Below are positions 1 through 12,412 of a stretch of 64,000 nt of DNA, piece by piece. The stretch comes from Symsagittifera roscoffensis (lineage: Eukaryota; Xenacoelomorpha; Acoela; Convolutidae). The number at the start of each line of letters is the position of its first letter. The stretch's first letter is position 1. The stretch is taken from NCBI RefSeq assembly GCF_963678635.1, contig NC_087071.1, positions 10,031,842 to 10,095,841 of the forward strand, in the 5' to 3' direction. The notes beneath the pieces are model-generated. The model did not search any database. It was not told the origin of the DNA and was given only the letters and a program-made list of their open reading frames with translations. A program made the translations under genes and the position numbers.

Positions 1-240
1 CGGTACTGGGGGCAAAAAAAAATCTCATTACCTATATCTTGACCCAGTGTCTTGCCACTCGAGCTAAGTGCTATCGAAAAATTTCTTCAGATTAGTTGAA
101 CAGCGTAAAATCAAAAGTTTTGAAAAATTATATTGTATATTATGAAATAAAAAAACGGACTGATTTTCGTTCAAGTACTTCTTAAAAATTCATAAATAGT
201 TATCTATGGTTACCATTAGCTCGAATGATCGGTGTATTTT

Positions 241-2040
241 TGGGGCAGAACACCGTCAATTTTGATCTAATTTAATGTGAAATACTTATTGATACCCAGT
301 ACTCAAACTATGATCAAGCAATTGGCGGCATTTAATTCTTGTTGCGATTATATTTTCTAGATATATCCGGGCGAGGAAATGTTTTGAACTAATTTTGTAA
401 CATAAAAGTTATGTTTAATTGCAATAAATTTGGAAAAAGTTCGCCATCATCTTTTGATTTCCTGCTATCAAAAACTAGAACTTCAAGAGTGTCAAGTCAA
501 AAATATAATTTTAATTTAAATTCCTCAGCTCGTACATGATTTTTTTCCGCAGTAGTATAATGGTGTTTGTCCAAATGAAAAAATTGTCTGCTTGGATGAT
601 CTTTATTTGATAAGGGGCCTCACAAATGCCCTCACCATGAATAAACTACTGGCGTGTTTCGTGTGATACAATATCATAATTGTCTTACCACGTGCTTTAT
701 CTTCTTATTTTCTTCCTTTATAGGAAACTTCCTCAATCAGTAAGGAAAAAGCGAAGAAACCCACCTTAAGATTTACTTTTTTAAGGTTTTTGTCTATTTT
801 TTTAATAGAATTTTTGTGGAATTTTAATTTTAGTTTGATTTTTGGTTTGGTTAGGGGGAAATTTTTCAGCTCGGTTACCCCCTGTGGAACGATATACCGC
901 CGAGTTTACCAAGAAGTTATGTTTCTTTCACATTTTGAACTAATACCGATTGATATCCAATCATAAAAAACTTCCAAATTAAAAATCTTGTTTGGTAAAA
1001 ACAAGTATTATAACAAGGTATGGAACCGGTTTTTTTTGAAAAGAACTAGTTTTTCTCAAAAACTAACCTACTAATTTGTTTACAAAATGATAAAAAATTG
1101 AAGTCCCACCACTAACCTGTTCGCTTGCCTATTTAATGAGACTCATTTTACCTTAAAACGAAAAATTGTGTGGAGAATTTTTACCCAAACTTTTAGATTT
1201 TCTGCCTTTTCTCGAAAACAAACATCAGGTTATGAATCTGAGGTTATGGTTTCAATGGTTTAAACGGGTTGTCTGATGCTCCTTTGTATAAAATGGTTGC
1301 GCACAAATTTTGCTACACAAAAAGTTTTGGTCCTCAGAAAGCAAATGTTTTGATTTCTTGTCCGTTTTTTGATTTTTTTTACTTTTCTCAAAAACAACCC
1401 AAGCTGATACAAAAAGAATTAATCCAGGCAACAGATGGTCGGAAACCTCCGTGCATAAGACGTTACATCTTAAATTTCGTAAGCAAAAAAAATGTCTCTG
1501 GGAAAATTCCAAAATCTCAAAAACTTCCACTCATATTTTAAAACAGCAACAGTTAAAGTTTTGGGTGAAGTCCAATTTCTAAGTTTTTGAAATCATCTAT
1601 TTCATCCCGCATCAGTACAAATAAAATTAAAATTATCAAACAGGTACCTTCAGCTTTAGCATCAAAATAGATTGAAAAAATGGAAGCTGAATCATTATCG
1701 CGTCATTCTTCTTATTTTGAAAAATACACAATCACATTGAAAAAAGAACCTTCAAATTTTAGGGGCAGGAAATTGAGCCAAAATTCAGCAGTATTTTGGG
1801 GCAGAACACTGTCAATTTTGATATACTTTGAGAGGAAATACTTATAGTTATCCAGACAGAAAACCGCTGATCAAGCAATTGCCGGCTTTCTTTTGTTTTT
1901 GCGAATATGGGCAAAAAAAATTCTATGCTAGAGAAATTTCATGAACTGACTTTGTAAGGTAAGTTATACGTTCAGTTGCTAGAAATTTGGAAAACAATTG
2001 TCGTCCTTTCAAGACCAAAAGTCAAGTGTTTAAAATTTTT
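241..2040. repeat. Pair of direct repeats about 1.56 kb apart
   Basis: The block starting at 241 (gggcagaacaccgtcaattt) recurs at 1799 as a diverged copy. Similarity runs for roughly 240 bases (about 241-480 and 1799-2040) with the same order of landmarks, including gatcaagcaattg. The intervening DNA has no credible gene. The pair suggests an old segmental duplication or two members of an interspersed repeat inserted in the same orientation. Short open frames across this area are chance openings in AT-rich DNA. Confidence 0.6.
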
Positions 2041-2415
2041 CGACTTTTTTGTATTCTTCCATTGATCGTGGAGAGAAAAAATTTTTTCGCAGATTAAACA
2101 GGAGTACAATTTGAGATTTGCTTGCAAAAAAGAGGTTTATTGAGCACAAGTTTGCGTATTTATCACCTGATCTTATTTTTTATCTTATTTCGACATTTGA
2201 CATTGCGTTTTGACAACCAACATAAAAAGTCACAGGAAAATTTGGTTCTCTATTTGTCCTTTGAATTTTGGAAATTTGGTCCTCTATTTGAAGTTGTTAT
2301 GTTTTTAGATGAGTTGAACATCGTAAACATAAAAATTCAAATATTTATATTCAAAAGATCGGTGACATTAAAACAAAGGTGGCTGGTAACTATCTCAGAA
2401 CAAATTGCTGCATTA

Positions 2416-2790
2416 GCGGCTACGCCCTTTTTTTTACACAAAAAGTTATTGCCCTCAGAACAGTCACATTTTTCGAATTTTTCTGATTTTTTTCTCGAAA
2501 TTAATCGTCCCAAATTTGAGATTTGCATTTCAATAGGTAGAAAAGGTTATGAAAAACTCCCCTGCAACAGCGGTTACGCTCAAAGTTTCTTACCAAAAAA
2601 TATGACCATCGGAAATTTCTGTTTTTTGATTTTTCGACAACTTTTCGAAACTTTTTCACTTCTCACAAAAACAGTCCTCACAAATCTGAGGTTTTGGTTT
2701 CAATGGTTATATGGGGTTGTGTGATGTTCCCCTATATAAGCGGTTACGCCCGATTTTTTTAAAAATTCGTTTTCATTTCTTTTTATGTCA
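2416..2790. repeat. Degenerate tandem repeat, about 155-170 bp period
   Basis: A landmark close to gcggttacgccc occurs at 2416, 2570 and 2740, followed each time by a T-rich block. The spacings are 154 and 170 bases. A related unit appears near 1297. A 200-codon open frame at 2122-2724 (plus) lies across these units; it has no ATG start and no recognisable domain, and its peptide repeats follow the DNA repeats, so I treat it as a product of the repeat rather than a gene. Confidence 0.55.
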
Positions 2791-2799
2791 ATTTTTTGG

Positions 2800-4394
2800 C
2801 ACGATCAAAACATCCAAGATCAAAGAAATATCAAAGAGAGCCGTCTTTTTGCGGAAATGGCGGAGTCCGCATTTAATTCATATAATAACAGATACTTTTA
2901 GACTGTAAGGTAACTTTTTAATATAAAAGCTGCGAACTGATTTTTTCCTGCAATTGTGTAATAATATTCAAAACAAATATTCGTTATTAAATATTAAGTG
3001 CTTTTTTATAACACTTATTTAATGGTCAAAGCTAATGAAAAACAATTCACAGATATTTCTGCAAAAATAGGACGATGATAAGTTTTTTGCTGAACTAAAC
3101 AGGTTTAATTAGCAAAACTTAATTGAAGGAAACATCAAAAAACCACTACATCAGCATTCGAAAATTTACCAGAAGATGTCTCCAACTCAAGCACTCCATT
3201 AAGCGAATTCCTGATCAAAGATAAAACAAGATCTCCAGTAATGTTTTGGTCAAAAATTTTTTGATTGATTTAGATGATTTAGATGATAGAAAAAAACACT
3301 GGTTTTTTTCAATTGAAAATAATGAGGAATGCCGTGTTTCTGAACAAACTGAGAGCATAGTTCTATTGAGCAATTATGATCATTTTGAAAAAATATAATT
3401 GATAATGTCCATTTGACCTCGCCCAAAAGAATAAAATTTTTTGACCTGAACCACCCGTTGAAAGTTGGTCTTTTCAGAAAAATTTTCTATCCTCAGAAAG
3501 AAAAGATACAGACAGAGCGTTTAATTGCATTCTGATTTTTCAGTCATACCATAACCTTGCTAACAATGAATTTTAGGGATTATTTATAGGCTTCGTTGTC
3601 TGGTTGTTTACGTGAATTGATGTGTGCCGTATGAAATCAGTTACAGGTACAAAATATTGAAATCGACCACATAAAACAAATAATTACAACAAACTTCTAG
3701 TTCATTTGATGTTAAAAAGGTTTTTAAGTGTTATGAACGAAGTGAGTACTCTTACATAGGTCTTGGTTTTGTTTTTTTTTTCATGAAAAATTCTTGTTTC
3801 TTGTTCAGGTTCAATTTTGATTTTTCGCGGTTTGATGTTTGAATTTTTTTAGTTCTGTTCTTTTCCTCCGATAGCAGCAAAAGTGAAAATTGCACGAAAC
3901 TGATTAATTTTTTATTACAAAAAAAAGAAAAAGATTATCACATTTCCTGGCCAAATAAAAGACTTACCTAATGATCCAGTTTTCTCAATTGGGTTAATTT
4001 TATCAATAAAAACACCAATCATAAATTGCTCGTGAGTTTCATAGAGCTTTGAGGGCACCATGGTTTTTGGAAACTCGATTGTTGAAACATTTTCAGAAAG
4101 TTGTCAGTTTTTTTTCCATTTTTTTTTTGCTTTTTTTTTTGCTTTTTTCCAAATGTCAGTTGGCTACATGCTTTACAAATTTTTGCTCATTTTTTGGTTC
4201 AACTGAAATTTTCCTGCTGCTTGCGGTGTCGAATAAATTATTATTATTTTTTCGGTTTTCAAGACAGGTCTCATAATCTCTTTTTAGAATAAATTTTTTG
4301 CTCAATTGTCCCGTGAGTGTTTTTTTTTGTAACGCAAGCTCACGGACAAACTGTTATGGGAGTGTGAAGTTTATCTCATCAGATCATCGCGCAG
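2800..4394. other. Gene-free AT-rich spacer
   Basis: I see no coding region, RNA gene or ordered repeat here. Poly-T and poly-A runs are common (for example 4117-4146). The short open frames at 4049-4292 are low-complexity Phe-rich translations of the T tracts. Confidence 0.6.
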
Positions 4395-5361
4395 TGAGGT
4401 TCCATGGACAAAAATTGATTCTATTTGTTTGTCATGGTCAACAATGTCGCAATTTTAATCGATCATAAATTTGGTACCTTGCAATTGAATATAATCCATC
4501 ACAATCCATTACTTTTAGATAAATTCAATCGATGACAAACAATATAAAATCCGGCATAATGGACCATAATGGATTATAATTTCAATAAATTTTTTCCAAA
4601 TTTTTTGCAAAACTTAGTGTTTTTCCTGCATTACTCACAACCCACTCGATATCTAAAACTAATCACTTAAGCTTTGCAAAACCATATTCCTCACTTTTTA
4701 AATCCAGGTCTTCTCAAATTTAATACTCAAGTTGAACATGTCATAAGTTCCACCTACCCACATTCCATACCCCCTTTCACCTACCACTACACACACACCT
4801 ACATTCCCTTCCCACACCTACTTGACAGCCCCCGTAAGTTTTCGGTGGAGGGGTTAAACGCCTATAGGGGGGAAGGGATTTAGTGTGTATGTGGGAGAAG
4901 GGGGTGAGAGGGTAGGGTGCATGCATTCACGGTATTTTTCATGTAATTTTAACTTAAATAAGGGTTAATTGGCGCGTGAGATGGATGTGGTGGTAACCGA
5001 AGAAAAAGATAATGTTGGGAATTAGTATGAAGATTTTAGGGGGAGGGGGAGAAACACACAAGTAGAAAACGATACAATTTTTGCTCGAGCCTAATGTATA
5101 AAAAATATAGCGATTGCAAACTTTAAATATTGAATGTTTTGTTTCAAGATTATGGAAAATCTAGGCTTTTGCTCGTAAAAATTATTTGTAATCCTATATC
5201 ATCCATTACAACCCAGTGTAATCTATTATAATGGATTAAATTGATTTCTACTGTATTTGTTTTATAATCGTTAATTATTCCTCTAGATCTGATGGTTTTA
5301 GAAGTTTTTGAAGACAGACCATGAAAATGTAATATAATCGATTATTATCCATGGAACCTCA
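4395..5361. mobile_element. Palindromic non-autonomous DNA element (MITE-like)
   Basis: The left end (4395-4408, TGAGGTTCCATGGA) is repeated exactly as its reverse complement at 5348-5361, and weaker inverted similarity continues inward for roughly 50 bases (ATTGATT.., TCATGGTC on both arms). The middle is a C-rich arm (about 4760-4830) followed by a G-rich arm (about 4845-4920), again roughly inverted. ATAATGGATTATAAT-type words appear in both halves. No transposase is encoded. I could not identify a target duplication. Similar C-rich sequence reappears around element A. Confidence 0.55.
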
Positions 5362-6164
5362 TTACGGGATTCAATTAATTTTTTATAAGATCATCTGGAC
5401 AATTTGTCGAGGAACGAGACAGTTTCTGTTTACAATGCGATTCTGTTTATGATTTCCTCTTTGAATGATTAATACTGTGCAGTTAGTGGCTGAACAACTC
5501 TGAAACTTTGCATTGAAGATTTAAAAACTTTGCGCTAAAAACTCGTTTAAAAGCTTATCTCGCGCAGAAACTTGTTTTTCACAATTTACCATACGTTTTT
5601 AAAGCGTAATTTGTAATAAGAAAACTGGTTTTCACACTGTGCGGCGTTACCAATAGCCTAGTAAAAGCTGATCAGCTCCTTGTGTTACCAGGGAATGTCT
5701 TCTCAAAAAACGAAGTAGGCAAACCATGGTTTTGTTTATGAAGTAAAATTCAACGCCATTTGTGAGATGTATATTGCCTTGGGAACAGTTAAAGATACAA
5801 AGACAGAAAAAAGAAAAACGAGTGAAAAGGCCGCATTCAAAAAACTCTGGTTAAGTCATAAAACAGAATCTGGTTAAATTAACATTCTCCTAAAACTTAA
5901 TTATTTAAATTAATCTCAATTGTGAGTTTCCGTGATAAACATAAGTGGTTAAAAAAATTTTCGTTTTGTCTATTCGTTACAAAACTTGGGACATTGTAAA
6001 AAGACCAACCAACGAAAACATTTCGTTTAATGTATAACAAAAATTCCCAAATAAACAAAAATAATTTTGATCATAACAAGAAACTAGTAACAGGCAAAAA
6101 ATTGCGAAATCAGCCGTTGGACTCTAACCAAAAAGTTTCTTATGATTTCTCCCAAAACAACTCC
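5362..6164. other. Gene-free AT-rich spacer
   Basis: No gene is supported. The end of the stretch (about 5970-6030) is a partial, diverged copy of the block at 6415-6480 (Ttcgttacaaa .. aaaaagaccaaccaacg), so it belongs to the same repeat family as the inverted repeat that follows. Confidence 0.5.
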
Positions 6165-7565
6165 AAAACTAACCGTTGGAACTCTAACTTTAGCGTGAGT
6201 TTTGTGAGGTAGTTTCTTATCATCTATATTGAAAACCACCGTACATTTTCTCAAAAACAATCATTTCGGCGTTTTTTTTTGCGGAAAAGCAATCAAATAA
6301 TAATTGTGGCAATAACTTTAGCTTTCAAAGCTCAAAATAAACAATGCCAGTTACTAGAACTTCATAATTGAAATTGATAAAACTCTTGAAATTGATGTAA
6401 TCGTTTTGTTTCTTCTATTCGTTACAAATCTATTGCTATCGTAAAAAGACCAACCAACGGAAACACTTTGTTTCATTAATAACAGAGAACCACAAAAAAA
6501 GGTTTTTCATTCAAGCAAGAAATTGTTATCAGGAAAAATAATTGGGGAGTCAGTGGTTGGATTCAGTCTGAACAAAAGGTTTTTTAAGAATCGGCGTTCA
6601 AATTTGTGTTTTTTGAGTTTAAAATTTTCACTCAATTTTTTGAAGAGCAGTATTATTTTTTTTTGAAATCTATACTGAATAGTGATCTTTTAAAACTTTA
6701 AAGAAGGAAAAAAACTGATATTATCTGGACATCTCAAATAAAATATGTGTAGCTCCCGTGGTGAAAAAAGACTCTTTTCATATTTTGTTTGGGAAATCCA
6801 GATAAAATCAATTTTCTTTCTGTTCTTTGAGTTTTTTGAAAATTCCTTTTTAGTATGAAATCGAAAGAAAATTAAGACTGCTCTTCAAAAAACACAAAAT
6901 TTAAACTCCGAATCTTAGCATTACGAGGCCAAACTGTGCACCGGATAGATGCACAACTATGGGTCTCTATGTTCCTGGATTCCAAAAACAAGTCTTTAAA
7001 CTTGTAAAAATTTTGTTGGAACGATCAAAGAGAATGAAAGAACAAAAGAAGAGCAAAAGGAGCGTCCTTGTTGCGGAATCCCCTTGCAATTCACAAAATA
7101 CACAGTCTGGCCTCATAATGAAGAAATTTTTTGCTTTGACTGAATCCAACGGCAGATTCCCCATTTTTCTTTCCTAATGACCTTTTCTTGTTTCTACGAA
7201 TGCTATTTTCGTTTGTTTGCGAATTTCTGTTCGTTTCCGTTGGATGGTTTCCGTAAAAAGCGTTTCCGTTGGTTGGTCTTTTTACAATAGCAATAGATTT
7301 TTAACGAATAGAAGTAACAAAACGATTACATCAATTTCAAGAGTTTTATCAATTTCAATTATGAAGTTCTAGTAACTCGCATTGTTTATTTTGAGCTTTG
7401 AAAGCTAAAGTTATAGCTACAATTATATTTTGTTTGCATTTTCGAAAAGATAAGAACCACGTTTTCGACAAAATTTGTTTTCGACAAATCTTACGTTGAT
7501 CATCATGAGATATGATTTTAAAAACTATCACTCGAAACACGCTGAGATGGGACATCCAACGGTTG
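6165..7565. repeat. Long inverted repeat, arms about 310 bp
   Basis: The arm at about 6165-6475 is matched in reverse complement by about 7247-7565. Matching landmarks include the word aaaaagaccaaccaacgg on the left and ccgttggttggtcttttt on the right, and aactttagctttcaaagctc against gagctttgaaagctaaagtt. Inside, a second weaker inversion pairs tgaagagcagt (near 6641) with actgctcttca (near 6878). The spacer contains the small inverted-repeat element at 6921-7118. The structure looks like a foldback or palindromic transposon and would give a long hairpin if transcribed. Confidence 0.65.
6921..7118. mobile_element. Small inverted-repeat element, family member 1
   Basis: It starts TTACGAGGCCAAACTGTG and ends with the near-perfect inverse CACAGTCTGGCCTCATAA. 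A longer member of the same family lies at 16097-16609, in which the last ~75 bases are the reverse complement of the first ~75 bases here (shared words GCACCGGATAG/CTATCCAGTGC and ATGTTCCTGGATTCC). No protein is encoded and no target duplication is obvious. The most likely class is a MITE. Confidence 0.6.
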
Positions 7566-8535
7566 GTTTTGGAGCAGAATTGTTGCAGTTTTCAGTGGTA
7601 TATTTCAAAAGAGTTGTAATAGCCTTTTAATCAAAAAACGTTTTTATACTTTAATCAAGATACTTTTTCCCCATTATCTGTACTCTTGAGTTTTTAAATA
7701 AGAAAAAGATCGTCGGTGTTTTTTATTTGTGGTTTAATTGCGACAATTTTGCAACAACTTTGCTCATCACTTTGCACGGAAACTAGGTTATTTAGCCCCG
7801 AAGAAATTTTTAGGTGAAGTCAGTGTTGATAGTAATTTAAAAAGGTATTCGTACCGTATAGACAGAGAAGCAGAAGAAACAATCTGAAAACCATTTCTTT
7901 GAAGTTCGAAGAATAAATTATCACCAAAATCAATTTGTCATTTGCTCATTACATAACACATTCTCCTGACATTTCAGTCTTGTAATAAACGTCAAATTTG
8001 AACAAGTTAAACTGTTAGGGTGGTTCTACTCCAGATGCGTTGGTTTAAATAAATATCAGTTTCAAAGGTTGAAAACAGTCGTGTGAATAATTATGCTAAC
8101 TGAGTATATAATTTCAAAACAAGGCTACATGCGTAGCATTTTTTGTTCGGAACATAATTAGCGAAGGAGAATTTTTTTTAAAAAATTGCCCTTTATTTAA
8201 CACGTAAAAATGAGTATGAGGTCATACAAGCTAAACTGTCAAAAACAGATATGTTATTATGAAAAAACCTGGAAACCCAGTTTTTTTAATGAAAATTAGT
8301 CTGAAAAACCCAAACCTCGACTGAACGCGGTTATGTTGCATCAGACAAAACCAGAGTCTCATTAAAACTTTATTTTTTCATGTTTTTGCTGATTTTTACT
8401 TACGCAACCTAAGCCAATCAATATACGCCCATTGGGGCCCACCATTTGACTCCCCCACAATTACAGCCCCCTTCCCCCGATACCTGATAAAACCTTATCG
8501 CTTACAACTCCTCCCTTGTACATACGACCCCATAC
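7566..8535. other. Gene-free spacer ending in C-rich target of element A
   Basis: No gene is supported. From about 8430 the composition turns C-rich (runs of cccc on the plus strand) right up to the insertion point of element A. The C-rich run continues beyond the far end of the element (15008-15110) and is then followed by a G-rich arm (about 15137-15175). So the element landed in a C-rich/G-rich palindromic sequence like the middle of the 4395-5361 element. Confidence 0.5.
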
Positions 8536-8746
8536 TGATAAAAGTATGCAAATACCACTGGTAACTAAACTAACTATCTAAGTTTAAAAAAGGAATAAAA
8601 TAATGTGTAAATTGAAACTGACCGATGTCTTAAAAGAGCAACTAGTGACGCGAAGTCCACTGGACTTCGTAGAGTAGACATTAACTGGTACTTGATTAAT
8701 CTATAGAGGTCAATGTTAAGTGATACTAAAAAACCAAATCACAACA
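8536..8746 (-). repeat. 3' LTR of element A
   Basis: Read on the minus strand it starts TGTTGTG and ends with CA, and it is a close copy of 14798-15007. It contains a perfect 9-bp-arm palindrome at 8651-8669 (CGAAGTCCA c TGGACTTCG). The other LTR carries one change in this palindrome. Confidence 0.92.
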
Positions 8747-8755
8747 TTCCCCACT
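8747..8755 (-). other. Polypurine tract of element A
   Basis: On the minus strand AGTGGGGAA sits directly before the TG that opens the 3' LTR. A purine run at this place is the usual primer for plus-strand DNA synthesis in LTR elements. Confidence 0.7.
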
Positions 8756-9226
8756 GCACAAAATATTATATCTGCCCACTCCCAATGTAGACAATATCAC
8801 ACATATACTCTATTCTCCCCTCACTCCACCTGAGCCAAACTTGAAACAAAAAGTAACAGCGTTTAGCACTAATGGAAATTCACAGAGATATTACAATTTA
8901 CAATGGAGATGTCTATGCGGTAATATTTACAGGCTACCTACAAGATTAAACAGATATCTACAGCGACTGTACAGCTGACGAGATGTTATGTACAAATGGG
9001 GTTATGCGACATATAAACAAATTGAACAAGCTAAACTACATAGCTAACTAATTAAAAAATACAAATTCGCTCAAATTGAGAATTAGTAAAGTTACGTAAA
9101 ATGGGTAACCAATGGGAAAATCAGCAAAAAAAGGTTATGCTAAAAAAGTTTTTAAGTTTTTGGAGTTTTAATATGTGGCGTTAAATAAATCATGGAAACT
9201 ATTGGCCTCCTTCCTTACTTCTGTGT

Positions 9227-10428
9227 CTATGCCTGAAGATATATCACTCCCGTCCTCGTCCTGAATGTCGGGTCTGACTTCTCCCAAGGGAAAGGATAGT
9301 ACCGCGATCGTTCGTACCGCGGCGTCACGGAAGAAGGGGTTGACGAGAAGCCTTGTGTAGTTTCAGCCACCAGTGTTGGATGGAAAGTTATATCTTTGAG
9401 TGGTGTCAGGTAATCCGATGGCGAGTCTGAGGGAAAGGTCGTCTGTAGGCTTTTCGAGCCGGAGAAAGTTATCAGGGGTTCGTCATTGGAATCCGCGATT
9501 TCGATCGTTTCTGCTCCTAGGGTCACCTGGTCTATGAAACGCCTTAAAATTTAGGTGGCCTGGATTCCTTCTGGGTCGTGGTTTGTTGCCTTTCGGGGTT
9601 TTGGGCGTCTCTATTGTCTTTTCCGGAGAGCTCTCTATCCTAATTGGGTTGTCGCATGTGCCCGTTGGGAGAGTAGTTGTCGTCTGAGTGTTGGTTTCAC
9701 TCGCTAAGGTACGTCCTGACTGATCTAAATCACTGTCAATATTATAAGTCGGTGTTTTATATACAGTTTCCGAGTCCGTACCCAAAAACTCATCGATAAC
9801 TTTGTCCAAATGGTCTAACTCTAGCGAGGAAGCTAATTCAGAATACGCGAATTTTGAACCTTTGAAACTCGGGGTTTTCATTCTCCTCATTTTCGTCGCA
9901 TTTTCTCCCGTTGGTTTGTAGCTCTTCGATGGCCCTCCTTCATTCGAGTCTGGCCTCTTCAATGGAGAATTTCTCCTTCGTTTCCCTGCTAAATCATGAT
10001 TTTTATTTATCGAGTTCGGAACTGCTGAAAATTTACTGGGAGCCGACGGTTGATTTTAATTAAAAGCTAATTCGGATTTTCTGAGCACATGTCCCTTGTC
10101 TAATGTAACTGTATGTTTTGTATCCGACAATGGTTTTCCCCCATAAGTTTAAAATAAGGTTTGCCTTCCCTTCGGTTAACTGTCTTCCTAAACCAGTTGC
10201 CTCCTTGGCTGAATGGGTTTGACAGTGAGGCTCGCTGAAGGTTTCTAGCAAGTTCGTCCGATTGGTCGCTCTCATACCTCCTTTGTCTGCCGCTGTGTTT
10301 TTCAGATAGCCGTCTTCGAATGCGTCATTTGCTCCCCTGTCTTGAGCTCTATCTCTTGACAGTTTTGACTTCCCTTTATCTAAATTAATTGCTTGTGAGA
10401 CCAGCGATTTCCAAAAGGTGTTAGGCAA
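9227..10428 (-). pseudogene. Element A post-integrase tail, broken
   Basis: Three open stretches on the minus strand (10428-10060, 9962-9483, 9526-9227) follow the integrase core in different frames. The first carries integrase C-terminal-like text ending near a VGYKTYSYI segment. The second is polar, rich in Pro, Lys and Arg, and carries the motif DNPIRIESS. The motif recurs as TDPIQIESS in the plus-strand relic at 18099-18386, so this tail was a conserved part of the family and not random sequence. Function is unknown; it may be a chromatin-targeting or Gag-Pol C-terminal extension. Between its end and the polypurine tract (8756-9226) I see no further coding sequence. Confidence 0.6.
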
Positions 10429-10573
10429 TCTATTAAAAAATTTTGAAAAAGGAGAGCATCCAATTGACGATTGTTTCGTTGAACGAATATTTTAAACGAT
10501 TTTTATCCATTGCCGTATTTAAAGATAGTTTTGGTTCGTTAAACGACATTGCCAAAAGTTTTGCTTTAATCGT

Positions 10574-11090
10574 TTAAAGGAGTCTTTTTACGACTCCATT
10601 GGATCTATGATCCTCGACTGTACATAGAATAAAGTTGATGTTATTGTTCTCGCAGAAGTTTCCAAAATCGTTTGAAATAAAACTTGACCCACGGTCGACT
10701 CTAATAAACTTCGCAAATACATGAAGGTGACAATAAGCCGAGGTGTTATTCACTACCTTTGCTGACGGGAATTTTGAGAAGCGGTCGATGCATAGTAAAA
10801 GGTATTTTGAATTGCCCCAATTTTTGTTCAAAAGACCCGCAAATTCTAAGTCTACTTCTTCGATTGGTTCACAAAGGATTGGTAATTTCTCCGTATTGTT
10901 CGTACAGAAAATCACTGTAAATTCTTTAAATTCTTACCAGCCTTGATGCACTGGATACAGTTTTTTTCATTATAATAAATCTCTCTGTATAAATGTGGTC
11001 ACCAAATGTTTTCTGCCAGAGATTTCATTCCGCACTGTCCTGGGTGAGTTTCATGGAGTAGCGACAAAAATGGCGACATCAGAGCTGCTG
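10574..11090 (-). pseudogene. Element A integrase, broken
   Basis: The core (10915-10574) reads LLLCIDRFSKFPSAKV, with the first catalytic Asp in the usual IDRFSK context, and then RVDRGSSF at the second Asp position, where DNG is normally seen (NG replaced by RG). The final block reads HRSNGVVKR, so the catalytic Glu of the NGxxER motif is replaced by Val. Upstream (about 11090-10920), a zinc-binding CIQC with nearby His residues can be read after a frameshift, matching the HHCC N-terminal domain. The frame breaks and the lost Glu make it non-functional. Confidence 0.8.
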
Positions 11091-11145
11091 GTACTATCAG
11101 TTTGTTATCGTTAAATAACAATCCTTCTTTCACATGGATGTCTCT

Positions 11146-11418
11146 TTAAAAATTCTTGAGGTAAGCTCCGAATCTATCCAATGGTCTGCCTTCTTCTACT
11201 GCATTTTTCACATCCTTGAGAACTTTGTCCTTGTCTGTCAAGAGTCTAATTAGTTTGTTCGAACAATGTTCGGTGAGGGATAAAGGAGTATCTGGTAACT
11301 TGAGGTCTCCCGTATATTTGGCGAGTAGTTTTTTATGGATGTCCGACACTCTGCCGTTGTTGAAGTTCAGTAAAGTTCCTTCAATTTCCGCCCTGAGGGA
11401 AACTTTTAGCGAGTTCAC
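11146..11418 (-). pseudogene. Element A pol linker between RNase H and integrase
   Basis: A 90-codon open stretch lies between the RNase H and integrase segments in the same orientation. It is polar and helical-looking (many Leu, Lys, Asp) with no motif I recognise. By position it is the connecting region of the pol polyprotein, where Ty3-type elements have a poorly conserved linker. A further open stretch at 11769-11524 is probably also part of it. Confidence 0.5.
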
Positions 11419-11719
11419 AGATGCGAGAAATTCTTCTAATAGCTTTTTGTTTTCGGAATTTACGGACTGGTTAACTGATAAAAGTGCCTGCGCAAGAAAA
11501 AATAAGTAAGTTTTGTCTGACAGTTAAAAGTAATTAAAATCGAACTTTGAAAGATTTAATGAGATACAGCCGCTTGTACAGGACTCTGAACGCGAGTGAT
11601 TGGAATTACAAATTCTAATTGTGTCGTTGACGTAATTCAGAATATTCGTGAAGAACGAACGTTGTTTGAAAAGCGTTAGTTCTTTCTTTCCGCCCATTGG
11701 ATTATTGCAATCCAAGTTA

Positions 11720-12049
11720 CTAATAGTATTTACATGCACTGGATTGTACAATTCGTTCTTTACAATCAATATTTACAGAGAGGTTGTCTACAATATTTTC
11801 AACTGTTGCCACTACAAATTCGCTATCGTAATGAGAGGCTGGCATGGCTTTTCCTGAGGGTAATCTCGACAGTAAATCTGTAAATCCCATTTCTTTTCCT
11901 GGTATGTGTTTGATATTAAAGGTAAATGGTAAAAGTCGATTTGCCCAAAGGGTTAGTCTGCTGTGCATAGTTTTGTTACTTTGATCGGCATTTAAGGCTG
12001 ATAACAATGCGTTTTGATCCGTTGCAATTTCAAACTGAGCGCGATACAA
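11720..12049 (-). pseudogene. Element A RNase H, broken
   Basis: The 109-codon stretch carries IATDQNALLSAL, the TDHKAL-type block of Ty3 RNase H, then the LTLWANRLLPFTFNIKHIPG block, and ends with FTDLLSRLPSG, the usual AD.LSR motif containing the last catalytic Asp. In an intact element it would remove the RNA strand during reverse transcription. The N-terminal part of the domain (12050-12300) is in other frames. Confidence 0.82.
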
Positions 12050-12412
12050 AATTTTTTAAAATGCTCTGTAGCCCAGACTACTCCCAACATTTCTAATTCG
12101 TTGGTAGAATATTTCATGGCTGTTTAAATTATGTGAAGCGTCTGTGTTTAATCTTGACATCTTTTTTATGTCAAAATGATTGTTCTCTGTAATGTTGACG
12201 ATCTGTTTTTTAATTCTTCGAAAGCCTTAGTATGATCGTCGTTCCATTAGTAGACTGATTTTTTTTCCACTAAAAGTGGTCGTAAGGGAGAAACTAGAGA
12301 CAGGTTCGGGACTTCATATATTGATTGATTGAGCCGAAGATAGACCTTAATTCAGAGTTGTTTTTGGGGTTTGGGAGGCTTTCTATAGAATCTGATTTTC
12401 CCACCACTGGTT

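Noticed and set aside
2122-2724. A 200-codon open frame on the plus strand
   Set aside because: It has no ATG start, is Phe/Leu-rich from T runs, and follows tandem repeat units of the DNA.
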